In this document: positions 32,406 to 43,843 of the stretch, piece after piece
Layout of the letters: every line of letters begins with the position of its first letter
How positions within the stretch are numbered: the stretch's first letter is position 1
From: Malus domestica
Lineage: Eukaryota; Streptophyta; Magnoliopsida; Rosales; Rosaceae
Length of the DNA stretch: 64,000 nt
NCBI RefSeq assembly: GCF_042453785.1
Contig: NC_091676.1
Location: forward strand, 2,797,501 to 2,861,500
Direction: 5' to 3'
Program-made: the position numbers and the translations under genes
Notes under the pieces: generated by a model
The model's database searches: none
What the model was told of the DNA's origin: nothing
What the model saw: only the letters and a program-made list of their open reading frames with translations

Positions 32406-34676
32406 TTGAATCCACTTAACTTTCCAAAAGTCAGTCCAATCTTTACAGCCATGATCCTGTCACCTACTCCGACTTTCCGACCACCAACCCCCCCTCCGTT
32501 TCACCGGAAATCAAGCTCTCCGAGCAAACAACCACAAAGGAAGCACCTACCCTCTTTCCTCCCATCAAAATCGTATCCGAAAACCCCAAAAACTCACTTC
32601 AGAGTTACCGCCTGGAAACGGTTGCCAACGGAAGGGTTAAGTCAAGAGATGTGCGCCATAGCTTCGCAGAATCTGGACCATGCGCCGGCTCGAAGACGAG
32701 TCCGGTCCGCATTCATCGACGTGCATCAGCAACTTGATCATTGCTTGTTCAAGGTTCGTTCAATTCAATTCAAGTTTCAATTTCATGGTAGTTATGGACT
32801 CGCTCATAATCTGTTCTTTTTCTTTAGATGGATCATGGTGGCATCAGAACAGAGGAGGTAACAAGCAAAATGTTTATGTTATTATTTTATATCTATTTTG
32901 CACGAGTGATATTTTTCTTTAAACTATTTAAACTCCACGAGCGGGGGATTCGAACTTGGAAGGATAGAGAAGCGTGTTCACTCTAGCCAATTTTGTTACG
33001 CTCGCGTCTGTAACAAATTGTTTACTTTCATTGATTCTTTAACAATGACGGTGTTAGAATTTGACATGGGCAATTTAGTGGTATGGAAGGAATTCAAGGG
33101 GTATGGAGATTTTCTGCAAAAGCTGGTTGCCAAAAGCTGGTGATCGAATCAAAGGTGCTTTATGCTTCTGCCATGGCTATGGTAGTACTTGCACATTTTT
33201 CTTTGAAGGTTGGCATCTCTGCTCCTTCCCCTGTTTTATACATAACCCAAGTTCAAATCTTTTGCCAATGCATTGCTTAAACTTAAGAAGTTCCACACAT
33301 GGTATGCTTCAAAATTTTGGATTGTTAGGTATCGCCAAGCGAATTGCTGCATCCGGATACGCTATATACGCCGTAGACTATCCGGGTTTCGGTCTTTCTG
33401 AAGGATTGCATGGCTACATCCCCAACTTCGATGAATTAGTCGGCGATGTAATCGAACAGTTTACTAATGTCAAAGGTATGAAATTGCTTAATTTAGATTC
33501 CAGTGACATTCTTCACAATATAGGCTTTGTTAATCTCTTTGAATTGATTGCAACTCCAGGAAGATCTGAAGTGAAAGGCCTGCCATTCTTTGTAATGGGA
33601 GAATCCATGGGAGGAGCCGTGAGTCTCAAGATAAATCTTAAGGAGCCGGACAAATGGGATGGAGTAATCCTTGTAGCTCCAATGTGCAAAGTAAGCTCCT
33701 TTTCTCTAATTTGGTTGTTTAACTGATCTGTTTGGGACTGTTTCAGATGGGTAAAAGAAATACTTGAAAGCGCTTATGGTTTCGTATAAACGCGTTCTGG
33801 ATAAGCACCTAGTAGGTGCTCATTCAAGAATCACGTCAATAATTTTATTTGTTTCAGGAACCACTTGAATTTTGAACAAAACTTCAACGGCGCTTATGGC
33901 CATAATTCCTATCCATGTAGTTTTATATTAGACTATTGCATTCTATAATCACCAACTGAAAATTCCTTCGTCGACTTTGAGTTGTGAAGATTGCGGAAGA
34001 CGTGATGCCTCCGGCAATAGTACTGAAGCTATTAGCCCTGACGTCTGAAGTTTTGCCTGAGGCGAAACTCTTCCCGCAGAAAGATACATCCGAGCTAAGC
34101 TACAGAGATCCGAAGAACAGAAAAACGGTTAGTCCTTTAGTGCACTTTGCAATTTAATTGGACTCTGTACACATGCTGTTCTAGGTTAATCTTTTGTGCT
34201 ACATTATTCGCATGGTTGCGACAATCGGTTCATCATTTAAAGCTGTAACAATCATAAACTGTGATGCTAAATTTCTCTCCGTAGGCCGGTTACAATGTGA
34301 TTTCTTACAACGACAACATGCGATCAAGAACAGCCGTGGAACTTCTGAAGGCCACAAGTGATATCGAAACGCAGTTGGATAAGGTCAGTTGCCAACTTGC
34401 CATTTCAGCTTCTCTGCAAAGTGCTTTTCCTTTTGTGACGTTGACACACATTTGCAGGTTTCGGGCCCGGTTCTAATTCTTCATGGAGCAGAAGATAAGG
34501 TGACGGATCCTCTGGTGAGCCGGTTGCTTTACGAGAAGGCATCTAGCAAGGATAAAACTTTGAAGCTCTATCCGGATGGTTTTCACTGCATTCTTCAAGG
34601 GGAGCCTGATGGCAGAATTTTCACTGTTCTTGATGACATTGTAACATGGCTTGATTCCCGTTGCTCCCCCAATTAA
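32406..34676 (+). CDS. Monoacylglycerol lipase-type alpha/beta hydrolase, copy 1 (413 aa, 8 exons)
   Basis: Serine hydrolase of the plant MAGL/caffeoylshikimate-esterase-like family, expected to cleave monoacylglycerols or related esters. Exons: 32406-32753, 32828-32857, 33079-33208, 33329-33475, 33560-33690, 33990-34127, 34285-34383, 34458-34676; all introns are GT-AG and phases match copy 2. Key residues: oxyanion region HGYGST, nucleophile elbow GESMGG with Ser234, Asp354 in HGAEDKVTDP and His384 in DGFHCIL. The Pro/Ser/Lys-rich ~75 residue N-terminus has few acids and may target plastids; the internal Met at 32451 aligns better with the start of copy 2. Exon 2 reads MDHGGIRTEE, one codon longer than in copy 2 and diverged. 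Intron 5 carries what looks like a decayed MITE (33720-33905). No frameshift or stop was found. The substrate cannot be told from sequence. Confidence 0.85.
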
Positions 34677-34750
34677 AATCTTTTACTCTCAGCTGAACGT
34701 GGTAAATGCGATGCACTTAAAAGCAACGTAAACAATTGTCATGTCCCTTT

Positions 34751-35049
34751 TGTTGAGTGTCATAAATCAATGGTTAGATGGACTGCCAACTCATTACAAC
34801 ATTCAAGGGTTAGATGGACTGCCAAGTCAGCTTATATTAGATAGTTAGTTACATGAATAGCTTACTAGCTAAGATTGTATTTCGTGTATAAATAGCTGAA
34901 TAACAGATATTGTAATTTAGTAAGGACAATTCACAAATCAATACAGTTTCTCTCTTCATTCTCTCTCTCTCTTTCTTCCTATCTTTCTCTCTTTGATCTC
35001 TTAATCTTTCTGTGAGTTCTTCGAAGGCATTATTAGTGGTTTGTTATCA
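34751..35049 (+). repeat. Copia 5' LTR
   Basis: Starts TGTTGAGTG and ends TTATCA. Contains a TATA box (gtataaatagc at ~34886-34896) and a CT-rich stretch typical of the R/U5 side. Against the 3' LTR I count roughly eight substitutions and an indel of about 8 bases. Confidence 0.95.
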
Positions 35050-35062
35050 TGGTATCATTCGC
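35050..35062 (+). promoter_or_regulatory. Copia primer-binding site
   Basis: tggtatcatt directly abuts the LTR and matches the 3' end complement of initiator tRNA-Met for the first eight bases, the usual primer for plant copia elements. Confidence 0.75.
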
Positions 35063-35518
35063 ACAAGTTGATTTTTTTTGGGCTCTTCTGCTGATATTTT
35101 GGCATCGGGAGGTGCGATTGTGAAGAATTTCTGCATTTCTCTTGGAATTTTCATTGTGTTTCAGGGGTTCGGCTTTCTGGTATTCTCGATCCTTGCATTT
35201 TTTTTTTGTTTTGAAGCTTGCAGATGAACTGTTTAATAAAATGTTTCAGTGAAAATATATGAATTACTTGGTGTGAATGTGAAATATTGTTGGGTGCATA
35301 CGATGTTGGTTATTGTTTACGAAGAAGTTCGGTTGAAAGATTGTTGATTGCTGAAGAATTAAAAGATTGGAAGAATGAAAAGTTTGTTGTCTATTGAATT
35401 TCTTACTTCATAGAAGGCCGAAGCCAGAAGTGAGAATTGTATATCAAGATTCAAAAGTTGGGGTGTGTTAATCAAGAATTTCAAGTACTACATTTGTATT
35501 TCTTCTTGGTGCCTGATA

Positions 35519-38500
35519 ATGGCTATAAATTCAGTCAAGATTGAAGGTCTGCTTGGTATGATTACTGTAAAATTGCCTGAAGATAATTTTGTGAAACGAA
35601 GTTATCAGTTTTCATCTGTTCTTCGTGGGTATGATCTGTTTGATTTTTTTAATGGGGAATCACAAAGTCCTCTGAAGTATTGTATTACGCCTGAAGGTGG
35701 TGTTACAAAGGAGATTTCTCAAGCTTACAAACAGTGGATTCAGCAAGATTTGGCATTACTGAGTTTACTCATTGCTACATTAAGTGATGAAGTGATGGAT
35801 CATGTGATAGGGTGCAAGACTGCACAAGAGGCTTGGGAGAAGTTACAAGAACGGTTTGCCTCAATTTCTGTTGTGAGGGTCAATCAGTTGAAAACTGAGT
35901 TTCACACTGCGCAAAAAGGGTCTGATTCAGTTGATAAATTCTTGTTCAGGCTGAAGGCTATTAAAGATCAACTTGTGACTGCAGGGGAGAAGATAACTGA
36001 TAATGATTTGATGATTGCTGTGCTTTCTGGACTGCCACCAGAGTTTGAAGTCATCAAGACTATAATTCTTGCTAGGGACACATTTATATCTCTAAAGGAC
36101 TTTAGGGGTCAGTTAATTGGAATTGAGGGCTCTTTTGAAACAAGAATGAATAATCTTGATGGAACCATGTCAACAATGTATGTTAATGGTGATTTGCCAA
36201 ATGGACAATGAGGTCACGGAAGCTATTAGATTTTGAACAAGGTGAAAGTTCGAATTCACAGAAGTTTAACGGTCAAGGCAGTTTTAATGGGGGTTCAGGT
36301 TTTGCTGGAAGTGGTGGAAGATCTTTTCAACATAAGTCGAATTTCAATAGTAAGAGGAGAAACAATGGTAATAACAATAATTCAAGATCTTATTCTAACT
36401 TTGGGAATAGGTCTTATGGTTTCAGTGACTCTAATGGTTCAAGTGGCTTCAATGGATCTGTTGGCAATCAAAAAGGGTCTTATGGTAGCTCCAGCAATTT
36501 TTCAGGTGGAAGTGGATTTAACTAAGGAAGCAGTTGGCATGGCAATACAAACTACAAATATGGCATATCTCTAGAATGTCAAATTTGTTCAAGAAGAGGT
36601 CACACTGCACCAAATTGCTATTATATGATAGATAGTGCTCAAGGAAATTTTAAAGGTCTAATTTTCTAACAGATATGTGGTAAGAAGGGTCATACAGCTA
36701 TACAGTGCTATCATGGAATAATTACTCTTATCAATGACCTCCTTCACCACAATCATTGAATCCAACACATGTGGGAATGGCAACTCAAACATCAAATGTG
36801 ACACAAGCAAGTCAGAATGTCCATGGTTTCTCTAATGCTGATAGTTGGGTGGCTGACACAGGCGATACTCATCATATGACAGCTCACCTTGAACATCTTA
36901 ATCAGGCCACTCCTTACAATGGTGAATCTAAAATCACCATAGGCAATGAAGAAGGTTTGACTGTTAAGAATATTGGTGCTTCTGAACTTGTTACTGATAT
37001 TCATACCTTTGTGCTAAATCATGTGTTACATGTTCCACTTATTGCCATGAATATGTTATTAGTTAAGAAATTATGTAGAGATACTGAATGTTGGTTTATT
37101 TGTGATGATTTGGTGTTCTTTATACAAGACAAGGCAACTCAAGTGATTTTGTACCAAGGAAAGAGTGATGATGGGGAATTGTTCAAGATACTAGTATTTG
37201 TTTTTAAGGGTTCATTTGCTGCAAAGTTGGAGCATTGTGGAGCATTTCTTGGAAAGAAAGTGACAAGTTCAATATGGCATAAGAGATTGAGACATCTAAC
37301 TGAAGAAGTATTGTCTACAATGTTGAAGAATGCAAATATATCAGTTCATAAAGATTTTTGTTCCACTATTTGTTCAGATTGTATTTTAGGAAAAATGTGT
37401 AGACTACCTTTTTCTGTAAAACAAGTTAGAGCAACAAATAAATTTGAAAAGATACATTCAGATGTTTGGGGACCATCTCCACAGAGATCTATAGAAGGGT
37501 ATAGGTATTCTATCAGCTTTGTAGATGACTTCTCGAGATTTGTATAGATCTTTCCAATGATAAATAAATAAGATGTGTTTCAGATTTTTGCCAAGTTTTA
37601 TGCTTTTGTTCAGACTCAGTTTAACAGTTTAATTAAATGTTTGCAAACTGATGGTGGTGGTGAGTATGTAAATAGTATGATGAAAGGTTTTCTGGATCAA
37701 AAAGGTATTGTGCACCAAATTTCGTGTCCTTATAGACCTCAACAGAATGGCATTGTAGAAAGAAAGCATAGGCATTTAGTTGAAACTGCATTGAGTTTGA
37801 TGACAAAAGCTTCAATTCCTACTGTGTTTTGGTATCATGCTTGTTCATATGTTGCGTTCCTAATAAATAGGATGCCATGCAAAGGTTTGGATAACAAGTT
37901 ACCTTATCAGATTTAATTTGGTGACAATGCTGCAATACACAATCTTAAAGTGTTTGGGACAACAATATATCCATATCTCAGACCTTATAACCAAAATAAG
38001 CTGCAAGCTAGATCAAGTCAGTTTGTTTTTCTTGGATTTGCAATGAGATACAAATGAGTGATATGTTATGATATTCATAGCAGGAAGTTCATTATTTCAA
38101 GGCATGTTATACATGATGAGGATGTTTATCCTTTTAAACTAGCTTATGGTACCAAATGTGTTAATTCAGGGGTTTCCCAAAAGTCTCATCAAAAGTATAT
38201 AGCTATTCGAATGCCTATTCCAGTGTCAGATTCTCACAATGTACAACATGATGATTATGGTATTCAAGATGAAGGCAATTCAATGTCATCTGCTACAAGT
38301 AATGCTGAGATACGATATTCAATTCCAAGCTTGTCTGCACCAGTTACGAATAATGCTAATGAGTCACAATCAAGAGACTCAAGGGAATCAGTTTTGGTTT
38401 CACAGCAAGATTAAGGGCCATATTCCCCTCATCATCACTCTTGTACATCATCATTGTTGCATGTCCACACAGATTCACAACTTCAGGTAATCTTGCCATT

Positions 38501-39628
38501 TTCATCACAAAATGAGTCATCCATTAACACATATATCTCTGATAATATAAATACTTATGAGTTTGTTCACCAGATGGTAACAAGATTGAAAAGTGGTGTC
38601 ATTCAAAGTTAGATTATAATGCATTTATAGCATCATTTCCTAAGTTGCAATCTCTACAGCTCAATGAAGCAGATTGTTTTAGTGAAGGCTATAGTTTTGT
38701 TTCTGCCATTACTGATATCTCAGAACCAACTACATTTAGAAAAGCTGTTTCACTACCACAATGGCAGCAAGCAATGCAAGAAGAATATGATTCTCTTCGA
38801 AGTCAAGGCACTTGGGTTCTAGTAACACCTCAAAGTGACAGATCCATTGTTGGCATCAAATGGGTGTATAAAGTGAAGAAAAATCCTAATGGCAGTATTT
38901 CCATGTATAGAGCAAGGCTTGTGGCTCAAGGATTTTCTCTGGAGTAAGGTATTGATTACTTAGACACCTTTAGTCCGATAGCGAGACATACTACTGTAAG
39001 GATTGTATTAGCTTTAGCAGCAAGTAACCATTGGAAACTTAGACAGCTTGACATTAAAAATGCATTCTTGCATAGTGACATGCAAGAAGAGATTTACATG
39101 AAACCACAAGGGTTTGTTGATGCATCACATCTTACTCATGTGTGCAAATTAATCAAGTCCCTATATGGATTGAAACAAGCTCCAAGGGCGTAGAATTCGA
39201 AGTTCACATCTTACTTGACTGCCATGAATTTTCAGGCTTCAGCCTCTGATACAAGTTTGTTTATTAAGAAGGATGATGGGGATATTGTTATTCTTCTACT
39301 TTATGTTGACGATATCATATTAACAGGTTCAAATTCTATCAAGATTCAAAAGATGATTGATGAGTTATCTGAGGTCTTTTAACTTAAGGATATGGGACAA
39401 TTAACATATTTTATGGGATTGTAGATCTCGTATAAGAATAATGGGGATATTTTTGTGAATTAATCAAAGTATATAAAGGATGTGATCCATAAGGCAGGTA
39501 TGGACATATGTAAACTTGCAACTACTCCATGCAAACCTCATGATCAAATGTTACTTTCTGAAGGTTCTTTAATGTCAGATCCATCGCTTTATAGGAGTAT
39601 TGTAGGATTGTTGTAGTATTTGACATTT
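35519..39628 (+). pseudogene. Copia gag-pol, decayed, 5' portion
   Basis: gag (35519-36211) has the UBN2-type core (ATLSDEVMDHVIGCKTAQEA, FLFRLKAIKDQL, LSGLPPEFE). A stop and frame change then lead into a Gly/Ser/Asn-rich linker. Two zinc knuckles follow: CQICSRRGHTAPNCY at ~36578-36619 and QICGKKGHTAIQCYH at ~36671-36713, separated by an in-frame stop. Protease DTG is at 36855-36863; the pre-integrase zinc region (WHKRLRH, CSDCILGK) is at ~37275-37395. Integrase ~37440-38000 keeps the acidic residues in HSDVWGP, LQTDGGGEY and NGIVERKH but has stops near 37546 and 37570. Reverse transcriptase ~38680-39628 has YVDD at 39302-39313 and at least six in-frame stops. It cannot encode its own enzymes. 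Confidence 0.92.
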
Positions 39629-39633
39629 ACTAG

Positions 39634-41439
39634 TGATCGGATCATATTTATATATATTTTTACTTCGAATTCACTCGTCTTTTCTTAGTTAGTTCCTTAT
39701 ATTTTGAGCTATTTACGTTATTTTTGTGTTTATAGGATTTGTTTATGCAAAGAAAATAAAAATAGCACAAATGAGTTTTAAATAATAAATTCGTCAAAAA
39801 AATTGCTTTAGTCGTTCTCATTCTGTCATGGGTTATTGGTAGAATTATGTCACGGCATAAACAAAGGAAGTGGATGGCACACAAAGAAGAATAAAGCAGC
39901 AGGAAGTCAGTGGGTAGGAAATATATAAAAGAATGGGGACGGAAAGCAGGACACGGCATAATAATAAGAGAGTGGAGGAAAGAATAAATAAAATAAAAGA
40001 TGGAGTGCGGCACTGGGAAAATGGAGCAGATAAAAAAAAGAAATAAGAAGGAGTGAGGTAGGCTGCTTTTGCAGCTGAGATAAAAGGGATCCAAGAGACA
40101 GCTAGGGGACTGAGGGAAGAAAAATAAAAAAAAGGAAGGAGTTAGTGCATTGAGACGGCATAAAGGAGCAGAGAGGTCAAACGTGAAAGGGGGAATTGGT
40201 GGAAGGCAGAGGGCTGCCCTTTGGGCAGCGTGAAGCTGCGGAGAGGAAAGAGGAGCAGACAGCTGCCTTGCTGCAGCAGAAAACCGAGGAGGACTCGGAC
40301 TGGGTGAGACGAGAGGAGAAGTCAGAGCAGCGTGGGAGCCAGGAGCTGACGTGGAGGTCAGGAAGAAGGCAGAACGAAGGAGGTCAGCGCACAGAAAGCA
40401 GAAACACTCTCGCTCTCGGTTAAATCTTTCCAAACTTCTATTTTATTTCTGTTTTAATAATGTGTAATTAAATTTATGTTGGTTAGAGGTTAATTCGAAA
40501 CCATGAATATATTTGTAATATGAATTGATTACCTTCAGTTGTGATTTATAAGTTGTGAATTCAATTTACTTATCCGTTCGTATAAAAACTGATTTGTGTA
40601 TGTTGGTTGAGAGTGCACGCTTAATTTACATGCATGAATTTGATGCTAGAATATAAGTGAATTTCACCTAATCGTTATGAACTTATTTTCACAAGTAGTA
40701 AAGGTTGCTAGTCACAATCACGTTAAGTAAATTCTTGGCAAGAGTATCATGCTTTTCATAGTTACGAATGCCTCGTCAATGCTTATAGTTTTCACAAAGT
40801 TTAATGATCTTTGATTGTATCTCTATTGTGCTTTTCACGTAGGGGACTTTTGAAGAATGTTTTGAATTGTTGTATGCGTTTTCCCGTCCAATTCAATAAC
40901 TTAAGGAAAACTTGAAGATTAAAAAAGTGCTGTTCACGGTTAATCTGGAGTATTGAAATTTACAATTTATTAAAAGAACAACTGGAAATCATTTTGTATG
41001 CAAGTATAACATGTGTGGAGAAGAACCCTCTAGCTAGTCCGTCATTTATCATTTTACCTTAATTTTATGTTTTTGTCAATTCTGTAATTTAATTAAGTTT
41101 AATTTACTTTTCATCAAAATCAAACACCCATCCATTATTAAATTATATTATTTAGTTAGTTTTCTTTATTGTTAGTCTTTTAATTTAATTTCCGTCCATT
41201 TCAGTTCCTAGTGTTTAATTTAATTGTTTTCATTATTTTGAGTCATTTTAAGTGTGTTTCGAGTTATTAGAGTTTTTAGCCTAGTTTTGTGTCCTTGAGT
41301 CTTATTTAATATTTTTAAGTTAATTTAATAGATTAGCAATCCCTCCTAATCCCCGGCCTAGAACGATACCCTACTTACATCTATACTACAATTGTCAAAA
41401 AGAGGGTTTAATTTGTGTGTTTAGTTATTTTACGCATCA
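39634..41439 (+). repeat. LARD 5' LTR, 1,806 bp
   Basis: The AT-rich start contains tttatatatatttt (TATA-like). A 257-codon minus-strand open frame inside it (39660-40433) reads through purine-rich DNA and is low complexity; it is repeated exactly in the other LTR and is not supported as a gene. Confidence 0.95.
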
Positions 41440-41444
41440 AATTT

Positions 41445-41463
41445 TGGCGCCGTTGCCGGGGAT
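41445..41463 (+). promoter_or_regulatory. LARD primer-binding site (tRNA-Asp)
   Basis: TGGCGCCGTTGCCGGGGAT is complementary to the 3' end of tRNA-Asp including CCA. It lies five bases after the LTR. Confidence 0.88.
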
Positions 41464-42003
41464 TAGTAACTTTGCTAATCCTTTTATTTTTGTTTTTGTT
41501 ATGTTTATATTGGTGTTTGTGTATTTTACTTTTGATATTTGATTTATTTTTCTTTCTTTGATTTTAGGTTCAAATGGAGCCGAGGGAAATTTAAAGGAAA
41601 TATGCGTCCGGCTAAAGACGTTAAATCAAGCGCTTCTTGGGAGGCAACCCAAGCATTCAACGAAGGGAGACTTTGGAATCGCTAACCCAATCAGATTTGC
41701 ATTTTTACACCCTTATCTTTAATGCTTTCATTTTGTCTTGTTTAGTTAGTTGTGTTATTTGTTTGATTTCTGTGAGTTTGTGTTATTTAGTTTAAGTGTG
41801 GGGAAAGGTTAACCAAAGTCTTTCTACTTTAATTTACATATAAAAAAAATATATAAAAATAAAAATAAAAATAAAAAATAAAAAATAAAAAATAAAAAAA
41901 AAGAAAAAAAAAGATAAAATTTAAAATTAATAATATAAAAAATAAATAAAATAAATAAAAAAAAAAAGTACAAATATTTTACAATGATGTAAACTAATAG
42001 TAT

Positions 42004-42630
42004 TCATTGGTCGGGTGGTGCTTCAGTAGTAGGCGGGGCTTCAGCAGTCGGCGGGGCCACGGAAGGAGGAGGCGGCAGAGGTTGATCAGTTGGAGCTTCA
42101 CTACGCGGTGCCGCTTCAGAAGACGAAGGCAGATGTTGTTGGAACAAACCCACAAACCTCCGATGATCAAGTAAAATTTGACCATCGGTGTCCTGCATCT
42201 GGTCAATCTTCCTCTTCATGCTGGTGGCATAGCTGTGTGCGAGCTTGTGCAATTCCTTATTCTCATGCTTGAGCCCTTTAATCTCTTGCTTGAGACTCTG
42301 TATTTCAGCCACCAAGGATTCAACGTGACGGGTTCGGGCATATAGGCGTTGGGCCATGTTGGATACGGAACCCGCACACTGCACACTGAGAGCCAGAGAC
42401 TCCTTGACCGCCAATTCATCAGATCGCCTTGCGAGCAGTCTGTTATCTCTGGGAGTGACAAGGTTTCGGGCCACCACCGCAGCGGTCATGTCATTTTTCA
42501 TCATCGAATCCCCCACGGTAAGGGGACCGGTTGGGGATATGAAAGATGGGCGCCATATGTTGTCTGGTGAAGGCGGAGCTGCCTCTTCACCACGGTTCAA
42601 GTCAAAACGACGATCGGAAGGGCCAGACAT
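42004..42630 (-). CDS. Antisense ORF of the LARD, coiled-coil protein (208 aa)
   Basis: An open frame running opposite to the retrotransposon. The N-terminus (MSGPSDRRFDLN) is followed by NIWRPSFISPTGPLTVGDSM and NLVTPRDNRLLARRSDELAV. Residues ~95-145 form a heptad-rich segment (VESLVAEIQSLKQEIKGLKH, then ENKELHKLAHSYATSMKRKI) predicted to be a coiled coil. The C-terminus is a Pro/Ala/Glu repeat (EAPP-type). It has no gag, protease or polymerase feature. From memory, close versions are annotated many times as hypothetical proteins in apple, which would fit an ORF carried by a multicopy element. Antisense ORFs are known in other plant LTR elements. Whether it is expressed, and what it does, is unknown. 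Confidence 0.7.
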   Translation of the reverse strand: MSGPSDRRFDLNRGEEAAPPSPDNIWRPSFISPTGPLTVGDSMMKNDMTAAVVARNLVTPRDNRLLARRSDELAVKESLALSVQCAGSVSNMAQRLYARTRHVESLVAEIQSLKQEIKGLKHENKELHKLAHSYATSMKRKIDQMQDTDGQILLDHRRFVGLFQQHLPSSSEAAPRSEAPTDQPLPPPPSVAPPTAEAPPTTEAPPDQ

Positions 42631-42740
42631 TTTTCAGAGGTGGTGAAGAAAGAAGAGAGTTGGACTGATCAAGATTAAACAAGTGCAAGATGGGAGTGTT
42701 TACTAGAGGGAGCTCAAGTGTGTTGTGGAACAAAATTAAC

Positions 42741-43843
42741 GCCTCTATAAAAAGGAAGAAATCAAAGAGGCGCTCCTCAGAGAAGCGTCCTCTCGCAAAT
42801 CGAAGAGTCGGGGCTCCGTTCTCAAACGTCTGATTCTTTTCTCAAAAGAGGAGTTTCCTTTCTCAAAAGCCGGATTCTTTTCTCAAAAGAGGCGTTTCAT
42901 TTCTTAAAGGCTGGGCTTGCTCAGAAACCACGAGCCGAACCCCGGATTTCAAAGGATCAATTTGTCCAAACGTGTCGTCACTTGTCACACGCAAATTGCT
43001 TTGCGGAAATCTCGGGCAGTTTGTCGAAGCACCAATTCAGAAATCGAAGAGGGAAATTCAACAGTCAAAGACACGCTAGCTTTCTCAAAAGCTGGGCTTC
43101 AACCCACGGGCAAATCTTCTTTTCCAGATTTATCCGCACGTGTCACATGCTACCTCTACAATCGACGATGCTCAGAGCTCGAAGCGCCGATTCCAGATAT
43201 CAATGAGGAATCTGCTTTGCGGAAATTACGGGCAGCTTTGTCAGAAAGCGCGTAATTTGTACTATTCATCCATCCACCGGCTGCCGACAATGAGTGAGAG
43301 AATAGTTCCGGTTGTGAAGAAAAGTCCTATAAGTATTTACCTTCGCCTTCCACAGCAAAGGCACACCCTCTCAGCATTTCTTCATCTCCTAGAATGCATT
43401 CCCAAAGAACCCTCTCGAGTCACTCTGTATTCCTCATTCCTTGGGATACTCCTGCGAACAACCCATTCAAAGCAAAAGTATTTCATATCATAAAGGTTGA
43501 AAGCAAGAGTATCTCATATCATGCATTCTCCATGTCCTTTTCCTTGTCTTTGTTCTAACCTGCAGGACATGGAGAAATTGCTCTCGAGTACTCGTCTTCC
43601 ACTGCTGATGTACTTCCAAAGAAGCTGCCACATCTACCTGAAGAACAGATAAGGCAAGCGAAAATGATACCAACAGCATGTGGAGACAACGTACAGAAGA
43701 AACAAGCAGAGAAGAATGCAGCTTGCACAATCATCCCAGCGGAAGGAGTCCGAGCTGAGGAACTAGAGAAGCTGCCACATCTGCTTGGAGAACAAATAAG
43801 GAACTGCAACATAACCAAAGAGCAAAGCTTCGCCGTACAATAG
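42741..43843 (+). other. Possible sense spliced transcription unit inside the LARD
   Basis: A TATA box (cctctataaaaagg, ~42739-42752) faces right. About 800 bp later a strong 3' splice site (ttccttgtctttgttctaacctgcag, in parts, ending 43565) opens an in-frame stretch ending at TAG 43841-43843. That stretch contains a repeated KLPHL--EQIR motif encoded by a 33 bp direct repeat (about 43622-43654 and 43770-43802). Upstream, gctttgcggaaat-gggcag is duplicated ~215 bp apart (42998 and 43213). No protein family is recognised and the exon structure is not resolved. Confidence 0.35.

Noticed and set aside
39660..40433. 257-codon minus-strand frame in the LARD LTR, repeated at 45777-46550
   Set aside because: Ser/Pro/Phe/Leu-rich translation of purine-rich DNA with no domain. 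Its second occurrence is due to the LTR duplication and is not independent conservation.
42004..42630. Interpretation of the antisense ORF as retroviral envelope or gag
   Set aside because: It runs on the opposite strand, has no signal peptide, membrane segment or zinc knuckle, and its features are only a coiled coil and a Pro-rich tail.
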